From Planctomycetota bacterium (GTDB lineage: Bacteria; Planctomycetota; PLA2), in assembly GCA_021776735.1 (NCBI GenBank), contig JAJFFH010000050.1, positions 1 through 64,000 of the forward strand: a stretch of DNA of 64,000 bases, in the 5' to 3' direction. Under the pieces are notes generated by a model. The model searched no databases. It was not told where the DNA came from and saw only the letters and a list, made by a program, of their open reading frames with translations. Below are positions 24,042 through 32,760 of the stretch, piece by piece. The first letter of the stretch is position 1, and every line of letters begins with the position of its first letter. The position numbers and the translations under genes were made by a program.

Positions 24042-24500
24042 ATGGACGTACGCGATTTGAAAAAGATCGTCCAGATCATGAACGACAACGACCTCGCCGA
24101 AGTGGTCGTCGAGGAAGAGGGGCGCAAGCTCAAGGTGCGCAAGCACGAAACACGCGGCGTCGAGGTCGTGGCTTCGGCGGTGCCGGCACCGGTAGCCGGG
24201 CCGGCCCCCGCGCCCCCCCAAACCCCCGCGACGGATGGGCCCGCGCCCGACGATGCAAGCGTCCATGTGATCACGGCGCCGATGGTCGGCACGTACTACT
24301 CGTCCCCGTCGCCGGAGTCCGCGGCGTATGTCGAGACCGGAGGCACCGTGGGGCCCGAGACGGTCGTCTGCATCCTCGAGGCGATGAAAGTCATGAACGA
24401 GATCAAGGCCGAGTGTGCGGGCACAGTTGTTGAAGTCTGCGTAGAGAACGGCCAGGCCGTCGACTATGGCCAGCCGCTTTTCAAGGTCAAGAAGCCGTAG
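24042..24500 (+). CDS. accB: Biotin carboxyl carrier protein of acetyl-CoA carboxylase
   Basis: AccB carries biotin between the carboxylase and transferase of acetyl-CoA carboxylase, the first step of fatty acid synthesis. The 152-residue protein has the usual three parts: an N-terminal region starting M-D-V-R-D-L-K-K-I-V-Q-I-M-N, a Pro/Ala-rich linker at about 47-70, and a biotinyl domain. That domain has the hammerhead lysine in E-A-M-K-V-M-N-E (Lys116) and the preceding P-M-V-G-T-Y-Y thumb-type strand. The ATG at 24042 gives this standard N-terminus. accC follows after 12 bases. Confidence 0.96.
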   Translation: MDVRDLKKIVQIMNDNDLAEVVVEEEGRKLKVRKHETRGVEVVASAVPAPVAGPAPAPPQTPATDGPAPDDASVHVITAPMVGTYYSSPSPESAAYVETGGTVGPETVVCILEAMKVMNEIKAECAGTVVEVCVENGQAVDYGQPLFKVKKP

Positions 24501-24512
24501 GCCCCAGCGTTC

Positions 24513-25850
24513 GTGTTTCACCGCATCCTGATCGCAAACCGCGGCGAGATCGCCCTGCGCATTCTGCGCGCGTGCCGCGAGCTCGACATCGACACCGTCG
24601 CCGTCTACTCGCAGGCGGACGCCGACGCGGCGTACCTGGCGCTCGCGGACGAGAAGATCTGCATCGGGCCGCCGCCCAGTTCACAGTCGTATCTCTCTAT
24701 GCCCGCAATCATCGCCGCCGCCGAGGTCGCCGACGTCGATGCGATTCATCCCGGTTACGGTTTCTTGTCGGAGAACGCCGACTTCGCGCAGACCTGTCGC
24801 GAGCACGGGATCGAGTTCATCGGCCCCGCCGCCGAGACGATTCGGCAGCTTGGGGACAAGGCGACCGCGCGAGAGATCGCCATCGCGGCCAAGGTGCCGA
24901 CGGTGCCGGGCAGCGACGGCATAGTCGAGGATGACCAGCAGGCGATCGAGATCGCCGAGAAGATCGGTTACCCGGTCCTGATCAAGGCGACCGCGGGAGG
25001 CGGCGGGCGCGGGATGCGGGTCGCGAACAACAAGATTTCGCTCGTGAGCGCGTATCACCAGGCGCGCAGCGAGGCCGAGCAGGCGTTCGGCGAGGCCGGC
25101 GTCTACATGGAGAAATATCTCGAACGGCCGCGCCACGTGGAAATCCAGATTCTCGCGGACGGCCACGGCAACGTGATCCATCTCGGCGAGCGCGAGTGCA
25201 GCGTGCAGCGCCGCCACCAAAAGCTTGTCGAAGAAGGACCGTCCGCCGCGCTCAACGAGTCGATGCGGCGCGCGATGGGTCGCACGGCGGTCAAGCTCGC
25301 CAAGGCGTGCAAGTTCAAGGGCGCGGGCACGGTCGAGTTCCTCCTCGTCGGCAAGGAGTTCTATTTCATCGAGGTCAACTGCCGCATCCAGGTAGAGCAC
25401 CCGGTGACCGAGCTGATCTCGAGGGTCGATCTGGTGAAGGAACAGATTCGCGTGGCAGCGGGTGAGAAACTGTCACTCGATCAGCGGCGGGTACGGCTTC
25501 AAGGCCACGCCATCGAGGTCCGCGTCAACGCCGAAGATCCCGAGTACGGCTTTCGCCCTTGCCCCGGCACGATCACGAAGCTGATCGCCCCCGGCGGCCC
25601 CGGCGTGCGCTTCGACACCCACATCTACGCGGGCTACCGCGTCCCGCCGACCTACGACTCGCTTCTCGCTAAGCTGATCGTGCACGCACCGACACGCGCG
25701 GAAGCCATCGTGCGCATGCGCCGCGCCCTCGACGAGTTCGTCATCGAGGGCGTACAGACCACGCTCCCGACGCTCCGTGACATCATGCGCAACGCGTTCT
25801 TCGAGCGCGGCGAGTACGACACCGGGTTTCTGGAAGACATGCTGGGTTAG
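24513..25850 (+). CDS. accC: Biotin carboxylase subunit of acetyl-CoA carboxylase
   Basis: AccC carboxylates the biotin of AccB with ATP and bicarbonate. The 445-residue protein begins [17 protein letters not shown], the invariant start. It has the Gly-rich ATP loop [12 protein letters not shown] near 160-170, the [15 protein letters not shown] segment, and the catalytic region [16 protein letters not shown]. The family usually reads V-N-T-R-I-Q-V-E-H or V-N-P-R-I-Q-V-E-H, so the Cys before Arg is a mild variation. The start is GTG at 24513. Length matches the family. A short hairpin follows the stop. Confidence 0.96.
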   Translation: MFHRILIANRGEIALRILRACRELDIDTVAVYSQADADAAYLALADEKICIGPPPSSQSYLSMPAIIAAAEVADVDAIHPGYGFLSENADFAQTCREHGIEFIGPAAETIRQLGDKATAREIAIAAKVPTVPGSDGIVEDDQQAIEIAEKIGYPVLIKATAGGGGRGMRVANNKISLVSAYHQARSEAEQAFGEAGVYMEKYLERPRHVEIQILADGHGNVIHLGERECSVQRRHQKLVEEGPSAALNESMRRAMGRTAVKLAKACKFKGAGTVEFLLVGKEFYFIEVNCRIQVEHPVTELISRVDLVKEQIRVAAGEKLSLDQRRVRLQGHAIEVRVNAEDPEYGFRPCPGTITKLIAPGGPGVRFDTHIYAGYRVPPTYDSLLAKLIVHAPTRAEAIVRMRRALDEFVIEGVQTTLPTLRDIMRNAFFERGEYDTGFLEDMLG

Positions 25851-25854
25851 CGGT

Positions 25855-25871
25855 AATCCGCATGGCGGATT
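25855..25871 (+). terminator. Small hairpin after accC
   Basis: AATCCGC and GCGGATT flank the loop ATG, five bases after the accC stop. A ten-pair version of the same palindrome, with the complementary loop CAT, lies at 39317-39339. The T run after it is short, so this is a weak terminator or a repeated palindrome. Confidence 0.45.
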
Positions 25872-26037
25872 TCCGATAGGGGCGACCTTCCCGAACGCGT
25901 GCGCAGCGGAGCCAGCGATCCTCTGGCCGGCGATGGTTCACGGCCCGGCGGCAATCGCGGCGCTCCGGCCCCCCGGGCCCCCTTACCCTCGCATTCCGGC
26001 TGTTTGCCCCACTGGGGGGGCTCGCAGACGCCGAAAA

Positions 26038-26067
26038 TTGACAGAAATGGAGGTTTTTTCGTACAAG
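26038..26067 (+). promoter_or_regulatory. Possible sigma-70-type promoter for the nucleotide-sugar genes
   Basis: A perfect TTGACA lies at 26038-26043. After an 18-base spacer comes TACAAG (26062-26067), matching four of six bases of the -10 consensus. It sits in an unusually AT-rich patch, 35 bases before the SDR start, and GGAGG lies about 14 bases before that ATG. It is read from sequence only. Confidence 0.35.
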
Positions 26068-26101
26068 GCGGTATTCCCCATTCTGGAGGCGACGCGGCGC
26101 C

Positions 26102-27040
26102 ATGGCCAAGTATCTTGTTACCGGTGGGGCCGGGTTTATCGGCCTCAATCTCGTTCAACAGCTTCTCGCCCAGGGCGAAAAAGTCGTCTTGTTCGACGAC
26201 TTCTCGACCGGGGACCAAAAAGCGGTTCGAGATCTCCCTCAAAAGGACCTCAAGCTCGTCGAGGACACGGTGCTCGATGTCAAGGCGATCAAGAAGTGCA
26301 TGCGCAGCGTGGACTTCTTGGTGCACCTGGCGGGCAACAACTCCGTGCTGGAGTCGGTGAAAGACCCGGCGAAATCGCTGGAGCTCAACTCTGTCGGAAC
26401 GCTGAACGCGCTCATTGCGGCGCGGGACGGCAAGGCGAAGCGGTTCATCTACGTCGGTTCGGCCGCCGCGTACGGCGAGAGCCCTTCGCTGCCGAAGATC
26501 GAGACGATGTCGGAGGCGCCGCTGTCACCCTACGCGGTCGGCTCGGTGGCGGCTGAACACCAGTGCCGGGTGTTTTTCAACACCTACGGGCTCCAGACCG
26601 TCGTCTTGCGCGCGTTCAACCTGTATGGGCCGCACCAGGCGACCAAGGGCCGTTCCGCGGGTGTCGTGGGGCGGTTCATTGCAACCCTGCTCGACGGTCG
26701 CGCGCCGGTGATCAGCGGCGACGGCAAGCAGAGTCGCGATTTCGTCCATGTCGCCGATCTCATCGAGGCGATCAAGTCCGCCTGCATCGCGCCCAAGGCG
26801 GAAGGCGAACTGTTCAACATCGCGACCGGTTCGCGGATTACGATCAACGGTCTCGTCAACATGCTCAACGGCATCCTCGGCAAGGAGATCCAGCCGAAGT
26901 ACGAGGAGGCGCGCCCCGGCGACATCCGCCATTCGCTGGCGGACTCCACCAAGGCGCAGGAGATGCTCGGCTACCGGCCGCGGACCTCGATCACGGACGG
27001 CTTCGCCAGCACGATCGAGTGGTACCGAAAAAACCGGTAG
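26102..27040 (+). CDS. Extended SDR of the nucleotide-sugar epimerase/dehydratase type, catalytic Lys replaced
   Basis: This 312-residue protein starts with the Rossmann motif V-T-G-G-A-G-F-I-G (6-14) and resembles UDP-glucose 4-epimerase-type SDRs: L-V-H-L-A-G-N-N near 73-80, Y-V-G-S-A-A-A-Y-G with the active Ser120, R-A-F-N-L-Y-G-P, and the D-F-V-H-V-A-D-L segment. The catalytic Y-x-x-x-K is here Tyr144-Ala-Val-Gly-Ser148, so the lysine that lowers the tyrosine pKa and binds NAD ribose is a serine. It may be an altered or inactive epimerase. The gene starts a cluster with a Gfo/Idh/MocA dehydrogenase and a DegT aminotransferase, suggesting synthesis of an aminosugar for surface polysaccharide. 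Confidence 0.85.
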   Translation: MAKYLVTGGAGFIGLNLVQQLLAQGEKVVLFDDFSTGDQKAVRDLPQKDLKLVEDTVLDVKAIKKCMRSVDFLVHLAGNNSVLESVKDPAKSLELNSVGTLNALIAARDGKAKRFIYVGSAAAYGESPSLPKIETMSEAPLSPYAVGSVAAEHQCRVFFNTYGLQTVVLRAFNLYGPHQATKGRSAGVVGRFIATLLDGRAPVISGDGKQSRDFVHVADLIEAIKSACIAPKAEGELFNIATGSRITINGLVNMLNGILGKEIQPKYEEARPGDIRHSLADSTKAQEMLGYRPRTSITDGFASTIEWYRKNR

Positions 27041-27122
27041 GAAGCGTGGGCAGGCGCCGTTTGCATGCGGTGCGCGGTGACCGGGCAGTGACCGGAGCGC
27101 GCCACAACCCAAAGCTAGGAAC

Positions 27123-28145
27123 ATGACTAAAGTCATCCGGCTCGGGGTTCTTGGTTACGGCGCTTGGGGGCGCAATGTCGCGCGCGTCGCGGCATCGACA
27201 CCCGGCGGTCGTCTCGTCGCCATTGGAGAGCACCGCGCCGAGGCCCGGCGGCAGGCCACCCAGCGCCACCCGGGCGTGATCCTGTGCGACAGCGCCGAAG
27301 CGCTTCTCGCGCGCAACGACCTCGATGCGGTCCTGATCGCCACCGATGCGCCCAGCCACGCGGATCTCGCGGTTCGGGTGGCCGCGTCGGGCCGGCACGT
27401 ATTCGTGGAAAAGCCGCTGTCCCTCAACCCGTCGGACGCGCACCGCGTGGTGGCTGCCGCCGACAAGGCGGGCGTCCTGCTTCAGGTCGGCCACCTGATG
27501 GACTACCACCCCGCCGTGGAGGCCCTCGCGCAAATCGTCGCCGAGGAACTCGGGCCGATCCGCTGCGTCGCGGCGCAGCGGCTGAACTTTGGCAAGGTGC
27601 GTTCGGACGAGAACGTCCTGTTCAGCCTCGGGCCGCACGACCTCTCGATCATCCTGCGGCTGTTCGGCCAGGAGCCGGAGTCCATTGCGGCGCAGGGTGC
27701 TGCCTTCGTGCGTGAAGGCGTCGAGGACCTGTGCTTCGTGACACTGCGCTTTCCCGGCGGCGGCATCGGTTCGATGCACCTCTCGTGGCTCGATCCTCAC
27801 AAGGTGCGGCGGATCACGGTCGTGGGGGAACGCAAGATGGCCGTGCTCGACGACATGGAGCCGCGCGAGAAGATCCGCATCTACGACCAGGGCGTTTCCG
27901 GTCCGAACGGCTACTGGGTCTACGGCGAAAACCTCGCGATGCGCAGCGGCGAGATTCGCGTGCCTCCGGTGCCCGCCACCGAGCCGCTCGGCGTAGAAAT
28001 CGCACACTTTGTCGAGTGCGTGCGCGAGGGCAAGACACCCCGCACCTCCGGCGCCGAAGGCATCGCCGTCGTGCAGCTACTTGCCGCGGCTCAGACCTCC
28101 ATGCGTGCCGACGGCGCCCCCGTGACCCCGAAAGCCCAACCATGA
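27123..28145 (+). CDS. Gfo/Idh/MocA-family NAD(P)-dependent sugar dehydrogenase
   Basis: This 340-residue protein has the dinucleotide-binding loop G-Y-G-A-W-G (11-16), A-T-D-A-P-S-H-A near 73-80, the family's catalytic E-K-P (96-98), and a C-terminal sheet domain. The closest well-known role, given the following DegT aminotransferase, is oxidation of a nucleotide sugar at C3 before transamination, as in WlbA/WbpB of UDP-diacetamido-sugar pathways. This is inferred from order and family, because the acetyltransferase and C6 dehydrogenase of such a pathway are not in the window. The stop overlaps the next start as ATGA. Confidence 0.88.
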   Translation: MTKVIRLGVLGYGAWGRNVARVAASTPGGRLVAIGEHRAEARRQATQRHPGVILCDSAEALLARNDLDAVLIATDAPSHADLAVRVAASGRHVFVEKPLSLNPSDAHRVVAAADKAGVLLQVGHLMDYHPAVEALAQIVAEELGPIRCVAAQRLNFGKVRSDENVLFSLGPHDLSIILRLFGQEPESIAAQGAAFVREGVEDLCFVTLRFPGGGIGSMHLSWLDPHKVRRITVVGERKMAVLDDMEPREKIRIYDQGVSGPNGYWVYGENLAMRSGEIRVPPVPATEPLGVEIAHFVECVREGKTPRTSGAEGIAVVQLLAAAQTSMRADGAPVTPKAQP

Positions 28146-29257
28146 TTCACCTGGTCGATCTGGCCCAGCAACACGCGGAGTTGCGTCCGGAAATGGAGCG
28201 GGCGATTGCGGAGGTGTTCGATTCGGGCGCGTTCGTGCTCGGCCCGTTCGTCGAGCGCTTCGAGGACGCGTTCGCGGCGCACCTGGGCGTCAAGCACGCC
28301 ATCGGCGTCAACAGCGGCACGGACGCGCTCGTGATCGCGTGCGACCTGGCGCGGATTCGCCACGGTGCCGGCGAGATCATCACGACGCCGTTCACGTTTT
28401 TCGCATCGGCGGAATCGATCGTGCAGGCGGGCCACCGCGTCCGTTTAGTCGATATCGATGCGACGACGTTCAACCTCGACCCGGCGGCTGTGCATGCGGC
28501 CAAGGGATCCGACACGGTGGGGGTCATGCCGGTGCATCTGTACGGGCGCTGCGCGGACATCGATGCGCTGCGGATCGACGGCACGTTCCTTATCGAGGAC
28601 GCCGCGCAGGCGGTCGGCGCGTCGCGCCACGGTCGTCCGGCAGGCGGGCTCGGCGATGTTGCGGGGTTTTCGTTCTATCCGACAAAGAACCTCGGCGCCG
28701 CGGGTGACGGCGGCATGATGACGACGGACGACGACGACGTCGCGGCACTGGCGCGGAGCCTGCGCGCGCACGGAGAGGTCCGGCGCGAGTTCGGCGGAGT
28801 ACGCACCTATCTTCACGAGCGGGTGGGGCGCAACTCGCGCCTGTCGGCGATTCAGGCTGCGGTGCTCCACGTAAAACTCGGACGGCTCGCCGAGTGGCAG
28901 AGCCGGCGCGAGGCCAACGCGCGCCACTTCACCGAAGCGCTCGCGGGCATCGACGGCCTGATCCTGCCCGCACCCGACCCCGACGGCCGCCACGTGTACC
29001 ACCAGTACGTGCTCCGCACGCCGCGACGCGACGCACTGCGCGCCCACCTGAGCGAGCACGGCGTCGGCAGCAACGTCTTTTATCCGCAGCCGCTGCACCT
29101 CCAGCCCGCGTTCGCGGATCTGGGCCTCAAGGAAGGCGCCTTGCCGGTCGCGGAACACGCCGCCCGCGAGGTCGTGTCCATCCCGGTGCACGCCTACCTG
29201 TCGGAAGACGAGCGCGACCGGATCGTTGCCGAAATCCGCTCGTTCTTCGGGGCGTGA
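28142..29257 (+). CDS. DegT/DnrJ/EryC1/StrS-family PLP-dependent sugar aminotransferase
   Basis: This 371-residue fold-type I enzyme aminates a keto-sugar nucleotide with glutamate as donor. PLP-binding Lys182 is in F-S-F-Y-P-T-K-N-L-G-A-A-G-D-G-G. Other landmarks are V-N-S-G-T-D-A-L near 57-64, T-P-F-T-F-F-A-S-A-E-S-I near 82-93 and the cofactor-ring Asp in I-E-D-A-A-Q-A-V-G-A. The N-terminal substrate segment and the neighbouring Gfo/Idh/MocA gene suggest a WbpE/WlbC-like role, giving a 3-amino sugar. The start ATG at 28142 shares ATGA with the dehydrogenase stop. A PilZ gene follows after 85 bases. Confidence 0.92.
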   Translation: MIHLVDLAQQHAELRPEMERAIAEVFDSGAFVLGPFVERFEDAFAAHLGVKHAIGVNSGTDALVIACDLARIRHGAGEIITTPFTFFASAESIVQAGHRVRLVDIDATTFNLDPAAVHAAKGSDTVGVMPVHLYGRCADIDALRIDGTFLIEDAAQAVGASRHGRPAGGLGDVAGFSFYPTKNLGAAGDGGMMTTDDDDVAALARSLRAHGEVRREFGGVRTYLHERVGRNSRLSAIQAAVLHVKLGRLAEWQSRREANARHFTEALAGIDGLILPAPDPDGRHVYHQYVLRTPRRDALRAHLSEHGVGSNVFYPQPLHLQPAFADLGLKEGALPVAEHAAREVVSIPVHAYLSEDERDRIVAEIRSFFGA

Positions 29258-29292
29258 ACCGCGATCGGTTCACTTTTCGCGACAAACAGCCT

Positions 29293-29304
29293 ACGGACGG
29301 CGAT
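29293..29304 (+). repeat. Copy of the dispersed 12-mer ACGGACGGCGAT
   Basis: An exact copy flanked by AGCCT and GTTT, 36 bases after the DegT stop and 39 bases before the PilZ start. Confidence 0.8.
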
Positions 29305-29342
29305 GTTTCCGGAACGGTCCGCGATGTGCTTTTGCCGCCGCC

Positions 29343-29639
29343 ATGGAGCGTCGCAGGGACTATCGCCACCGTTTTGGCTATCCGCTTCGGGTCACCCGCA
29401 CCCCGGGATCCGAGATCATCGAGGACAGCCGCACCGTCGATGTGAGCGCGTCGGGCTTGCGCCTGCAGGCCGACCGCCCACACGGCCTACGGCGTGGCCA
29501 GCAGGTGATCGTGGAGCTGTTCGCGCCGTTGTCCAGTCCGGGCACCAAGGGTTCACTCCACCTGGCCACGGACGCCATCGTGGTGAGAGTTAAGGATCGC
29601 AGTGCTGCTTTGCGCTTTCATGCGCCGTTTGCTTATTGA
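29343..29639 (+). CDS. PilZ-domain protein (putative c-di-GMP receptor)
   Basis: From the ATG at 29343 the product is 98 residues, a single PilZ barrel. The c-di-GMP contact motifs are present: an R-x-x-x-R-type basic start (M-E-R-R-R-D-Y-R-H-R) and D-V-S-A-S-G-L-R-L, matching the (D/N)-x-S-x-x-G signature. Stand-alone PilZ proteins pass c-di-GMP levels to motility, secretion or polysaccharide machinery. Its place after sugar-nucleotide genes hints at control of exopolysaccharide, but this is inference. The frame is open upstream; the chosen ATG directly precedes the conserved Arg stretch. A hairpin array begins nine bases after the stop. Confidence 0.88.
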   Translation: MERRRDYRHRFGYPLRVTRTPGSEIIEDSRTVDVSASGLRLQADRPHGLRRGQQVIVELFAPLSSPGTKGSLHLATDAIVVRVKDRSAALRFHAPFAY

Positions 29640-29647
29640 GCGGCTCG

Positions 29648-29994
29648 TCGCTTTGCGGTGGAACCGCAAAGCGATGAATCGAGGCGGGCGCGTCCAGTGT
29701 CTCTTGGCCACAACGGCTGACGCCGTTGTGGCTGGTGGTGTTTGGAGGCGCTACTCGCTTCGCGGAGGAACCGCGAACCGATGAAGGTGGTGCGGAACGG
29801 GCCAGTGTTTTCTGGCGACAACGGCTAACGCCGTTGTCACTGGTGGAGTTGGGCGGCGCTCTCGCTTTGCGGAGGAACCGCAAAGCGATAAAGGCTCCCG
29901 TACCCACGCTACTGAAGATCATCGCTTAGCGGATCAACCGCTAAGCGATCAGGACTCCCGCACCCGAGGGCCTCAACGGCGTCAGCCGTTGAGG
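29648..29994. repeat. Array of alternating REP-like hairpins
   Basis: Seven palindromes fill the gap between the PilZ gene and the response regulator. Type A has 11-base arms and a five-base loop ending in AA: 29648-29674, 29755-29781, 29862-29888 and 29921-29949, with arms such as TCGCTTTGCGG. Type B has core arms CAACGGC/GCCGTTG and a four-base loop: 29707-29732, 29817-29838 and 29971-29994, the last in reverse orientation. Arm changes in type A are matched on the other side (TTT/AAA, TTA/TAA, partly TTC/GAA), so pairing is conserved. Type A recurs at 8013-8039. No transposase is associated within the window. Confidence 0.85.
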
Positions 29995-30006
29995 CAGACA
30001 ACATGG

Positions 30007-31431
30007 CTAAGCCGGGCGTTCCCTGCGCTTGCCGCCTCGCTTGATGTCGAGGAGATCGTACTTGCGCATCTTGTTGAAGAGCGTCGTGCGGTTGATGTCG
30101 AGCAGCTTGGCCGCTCGTTGCCGGTTCCAGTTCACCGACGAGAGCGTCGCTTCAATGATCTCGCGTTCCGGACCCTCGAGCGCCTGCTTGAGCGGCACGA
30201 TGGTGCGGCCGTCCGAGCGGAACTCGAAGCCGGGTCCGTTGACGGTGGCCTCGACACCCGAGATATCGGCCGGGAAATCCTCCGGCTCGAGGATCGTACC
30301 GCGGGTGAGGACGACGCCACGTTCGATGGCGTTTTCGAGTTCGCGCACGTTGCCGGACCACTGGAACGCCGACAGTTTCGCCATCGCGTCGTCCGAGATG
30401 CCTTCGACGACCTTTTCGTTCTCGCGGGTGTAGCGCTTGAGAAAATGGTCTGCCAACAGCGGGATGTCGCCGGGGCGCTCACGGAGCGGCGGGATGTGGA
30501 TGTTGACCACGTTGATCCGGTGGTACAGGTCCTCGCGGAACACGCCGTCGGCCACGGCCTGCTTCAGGTCGATGTTGCTCGCGAGTACGACGCGGACATC
30601 CACCTCGACCGACTCGTCGTCGCCGACGCGTTCGAAGCGCCGTTCCTGAAGAATGCGCAGCAGCTTCACCTGGAACGCGGGGGACGCTGTCGCGATCTCG
30701 TCGAGAAAAATGGTGCCGCCATCGGCGCGCAGGAACTTGCCGAGCCGGTCGGTTTCCGCGCCGGTGAAGGCGCCCTTGCGGTGGCCGAACAGTTCGCTTT
30801 CGAGGAGGCTCTCGGGCAGCGCGCCGCAGTTGACCTCGACGAACGGCTTGTCCTTGCGCGGCGAGTGGTGGTGGATCGCGCGGGCGATCAGGCTCTTGCC
30901 CGTGCCGCTCTCGCCCGAGATAAGCACCGTGGCGCGGGTCGCCGCGACCGTCGCAAGGGTCTCGTAGATCTTGCGCATGCGGTGGTCCGAGCCGACCAGG
31001 TTGTCGAGCTTGAGCGAACGATTGAGCTGGCTTCTTAGCTGCTCGTTTTCCTGGGTGAGACTGCGGCGCTTGAGCGCGCGCTCGACGGTCATCAGCATCT
31101 CTTCGTCGATGACCGGCTTGGTGACGTAGTCCTCGGCACCCTCGCGCATCGCATTCACGGCGGACTCGATCGTGCCATAGCCCGTGAGCATGACGACGAC
31201 GAGCGAAGGGTCGATCTTTCTCGCCTCGCGCAGCAGGGCAAAACCGTCCATGCCGGGCATGTTGACGTCCGTGAGCAGCAGATCGACGCTGGTGCCGCTC
31301 TTGAGCTCGCGAACGGCGCGGTGGGCATCAGTCTGCACCTCCACGTGGTAGCCGCGCGATTTCAGGAAGACGCCCAACGAGTCCGCGACAAGCGGATCGT
31401 CATCGACAATGAGAATACGCGGCTGGCTCAT
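30007..31431 (-). CDS. Sigma-54-dependent response regulator, NtrC family
   Basis: This 474-residue protein has three parts. The receiver domain (1-120) has the acidic residues D10-D12, phospho-acceptor Asp55 and Lys105. The AAA+ domain has Walker A G-E-S-G-T-G-K-S near 173-180 and the sigma-54-contacting G-A-F-T-G-A at 220-225. A Fis-type helix-turn-helix closes the protein ([22 protein letters not shown]). All key residues are intact, so it should remodel sigma-54 holoenzyme after phosphorylation. The ATG at 31431 overlaps the stop of the kinase gene as ATGA, so it is the partner of that kinase. It ends 12 bases from the hairpin array. Confidence 0.94.
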   Translation of the reverse strand: MSQPRILIVDDDPLVADSLGVFLKSRGYHVEVQTDAHRAVRELKSGTSVDLLLTDVNMPGMDGFALLREARKIDPSLVVVMLTGYGTIESAVNAMREGAEDYVTKPVIDEEMLMTVERALKRRSLTQENEQLRSQLNRSLKLDNLVGSDHRMRKIYETLATVAATRATVLISGESGTGKSLIARAIHHHSPRKDKPFVEVNCGALPESLLESELFGHRKGAFTGAETDRLGKFLRADGGTIFLDEIATASPAFQVKLLRILQERRFERVGDDESVEVDVRVVLASNIDLKQAVADGVFREDLYHRINVVNIHIPPLRERPGDIPLLADHFLKRYTRENEKVVEGISDDAMAKLSAFQWSGNVRELENAIERGVVLTRGTILEPEDFPADISGVEATVNGPGFEFRSDGRTIVPLKQALEGPEREIIEATLSSVNWNRQRAAKLLDINRTTLFNKMRKYDLLDIKRGGKRRERPA

Positions 31432-32567
31432 GACTGCTGAACTCCGTGGAGATGGCCGGCGGACGAAAGAGACGGTGTGACCGGAGCGGAGACCGGGAGC
31501 GTCAGGTGCACTGTCGTGCCCCGACCCGGTTCGCTCTCGATGCGGATGGCGCCGCCGCATCGTTCGGCGATGCGCGCGCTGATCGGAAGGCCGAGGCCCG
31601 TGCCCTGGCCGACATCCTTGGTCGTGAAGAACGGTTCGAAAACACGCCGGAGATCCTCCGGCGTGATGCCGCTGCCGTTGTCGTTGACCGCAACGTCCAG
31701 TTTCTGGCCGTCGTGCGCGACCGTGATGCGCACACGCCCCCGCGCGCCAAGATCCTCGACGGCGTGCAGCGCGTTCTTGATCAGGTTCGCAAGAACCTGA
31801 AACATCGCCCGCGGCACCTGGACGACGACGTAGGGATTCTCGATCTCGATGGAAGCGCCGTGGCTCCCGCTCGGCGCGAGCGTTCGCACGACCTCCTCGA
31901 CCATCGAGCGCAGGTTCTCGGACTCGTTTTCGATGACCACGTTGCGCGAGAACGTCAGGAGCTGCTGCACGATGCTCGCCATGCGACCGAGACCGCTCAA
32001 CGCGCGGTCGAGGTAGTCGGCGAGGTCGCCCGCGCTTTCCTCGAGGTTTTCCTGCGTCATCTTCACGTAGCGACGCACGCCATCGAGAGGGTTGTTGAGC
32101 TCGTGGGCGACGCCCGACGCGAGCCGGCCGATCATGGCCAGCCGTTCGGAGATGTCGAGCTGGTCGCGCAGCGCACGGTTGCCTCGCGAGAGCCGACCGT
32201 GCTCCAGCGCCTTGACGACAACGACCTTGAGCTTTTCGGGATCGACGGGCTTGTCGAGAACGTGAAACGCGCCTTCACGCATCAGGGCGACCGTTTTCTC
32301 GACATCCGCCGCCGCGGCGATAATCACGAGCACCGCGTCCGGGTCGAGTGTGCGCAGGCGGACGGTGACCTCGCCGGCGTCGGGAAGGCTCCCGGCGTCG
32401 ATCAGGACGGCGGCCGCGGGGTCGCGCGCATAGCAATCAAGCGCCTCGTCGGTGTCGGAGGCGACGCGGATGCCCAGTCCCGTGCGGCGCAGGATTCCCG
32501 CGAGGGCCTCGCGGTCCTCCCTGGCGCCGGCGACGACGAGCAGGGTCTCTGTGGTTGCACGGCTCAT
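31428..32567 (-). CDS. Sensor histidine kinase with an N-terminal degenerate receiver domain
   Basis: This 379-residue protein has no membrane segments. Residues 8-125 form a receiver-like domain with Asp57 and Lys106, but the acidic metal-binding pair normally after the first strand is A-G-A-R-E, and the conserved Thr/Ser is Ala. It is therefore probably a pseudo-receiver that cannot be phosphorylated normally. A dimerisation/phosphoacceptor helix follows with His155 in G-V-A-H-E-L-N-N-P-L. The ATP domain has N-L-I-K-N-A-L-H-A-V, D-N-G-S-G-I and G-T-G-L-G-L. It is a soluble NtrB-like kinase feeding the overlapping NtrC-type regulator. Its 5' end is divergent from a second response regulator. 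Confidence 0.9.
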   Translation of the reverse strand: MSRATTETLLVVAGAREDREALAGILRRTGLGIRVASDTDEALDCYARDPAAAVLIDAGSLPDAGEVTVRLRTLDPDAVLVIIAAAADVEKTVALMREGAFHVLDKPVDPEKLKVVVVKALEHGRLSRGNRALRDQLDISERLAMIGRLASGVAHELNNPLDGVRRYVKMTQENLEESAGDLADYLDRALSGLGRMASIVQQLLTFSRNVVIENESENLRSMVEEVVRTLAPSGSHGASIEIENPYVVVQVPRAMFQVLANLIKNALHAVEDLGARGRVRITVAHDGQKLDVAVNDNGSGITPEDLRRVFEPFFTTKDVGQGTGLGLPISARIAERCGGAIRIESEPGRGTTVHLTLPVSAPVTPSLSSAGHLHGVQQS

Positions 32568-32760
32568 CCCATTTTCCCTTCAGAGCCCGCGAACCAATCC
32601 CTTCGAGCATGGACTCTTCGGGCCCCTTATCGACCAACGGCGTCCTTTTCCTTGAACATCCGCGGAAACCGGGCGGGACGACGCATCTTCCTTGGCCACC
32701 GCAGGTTACGGAGTCGGAGCTTGCGCCTTGCGCGTGCGGGCGTTAATTTCGACCGCTCCC

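Noticed and set aside
29640..30006. The hairpin array considered as a CRISPR array
   Set aside because: The repeats are palindromes of two alternating types, with related rather than unique sequence between them, and no cas genes are nearby.
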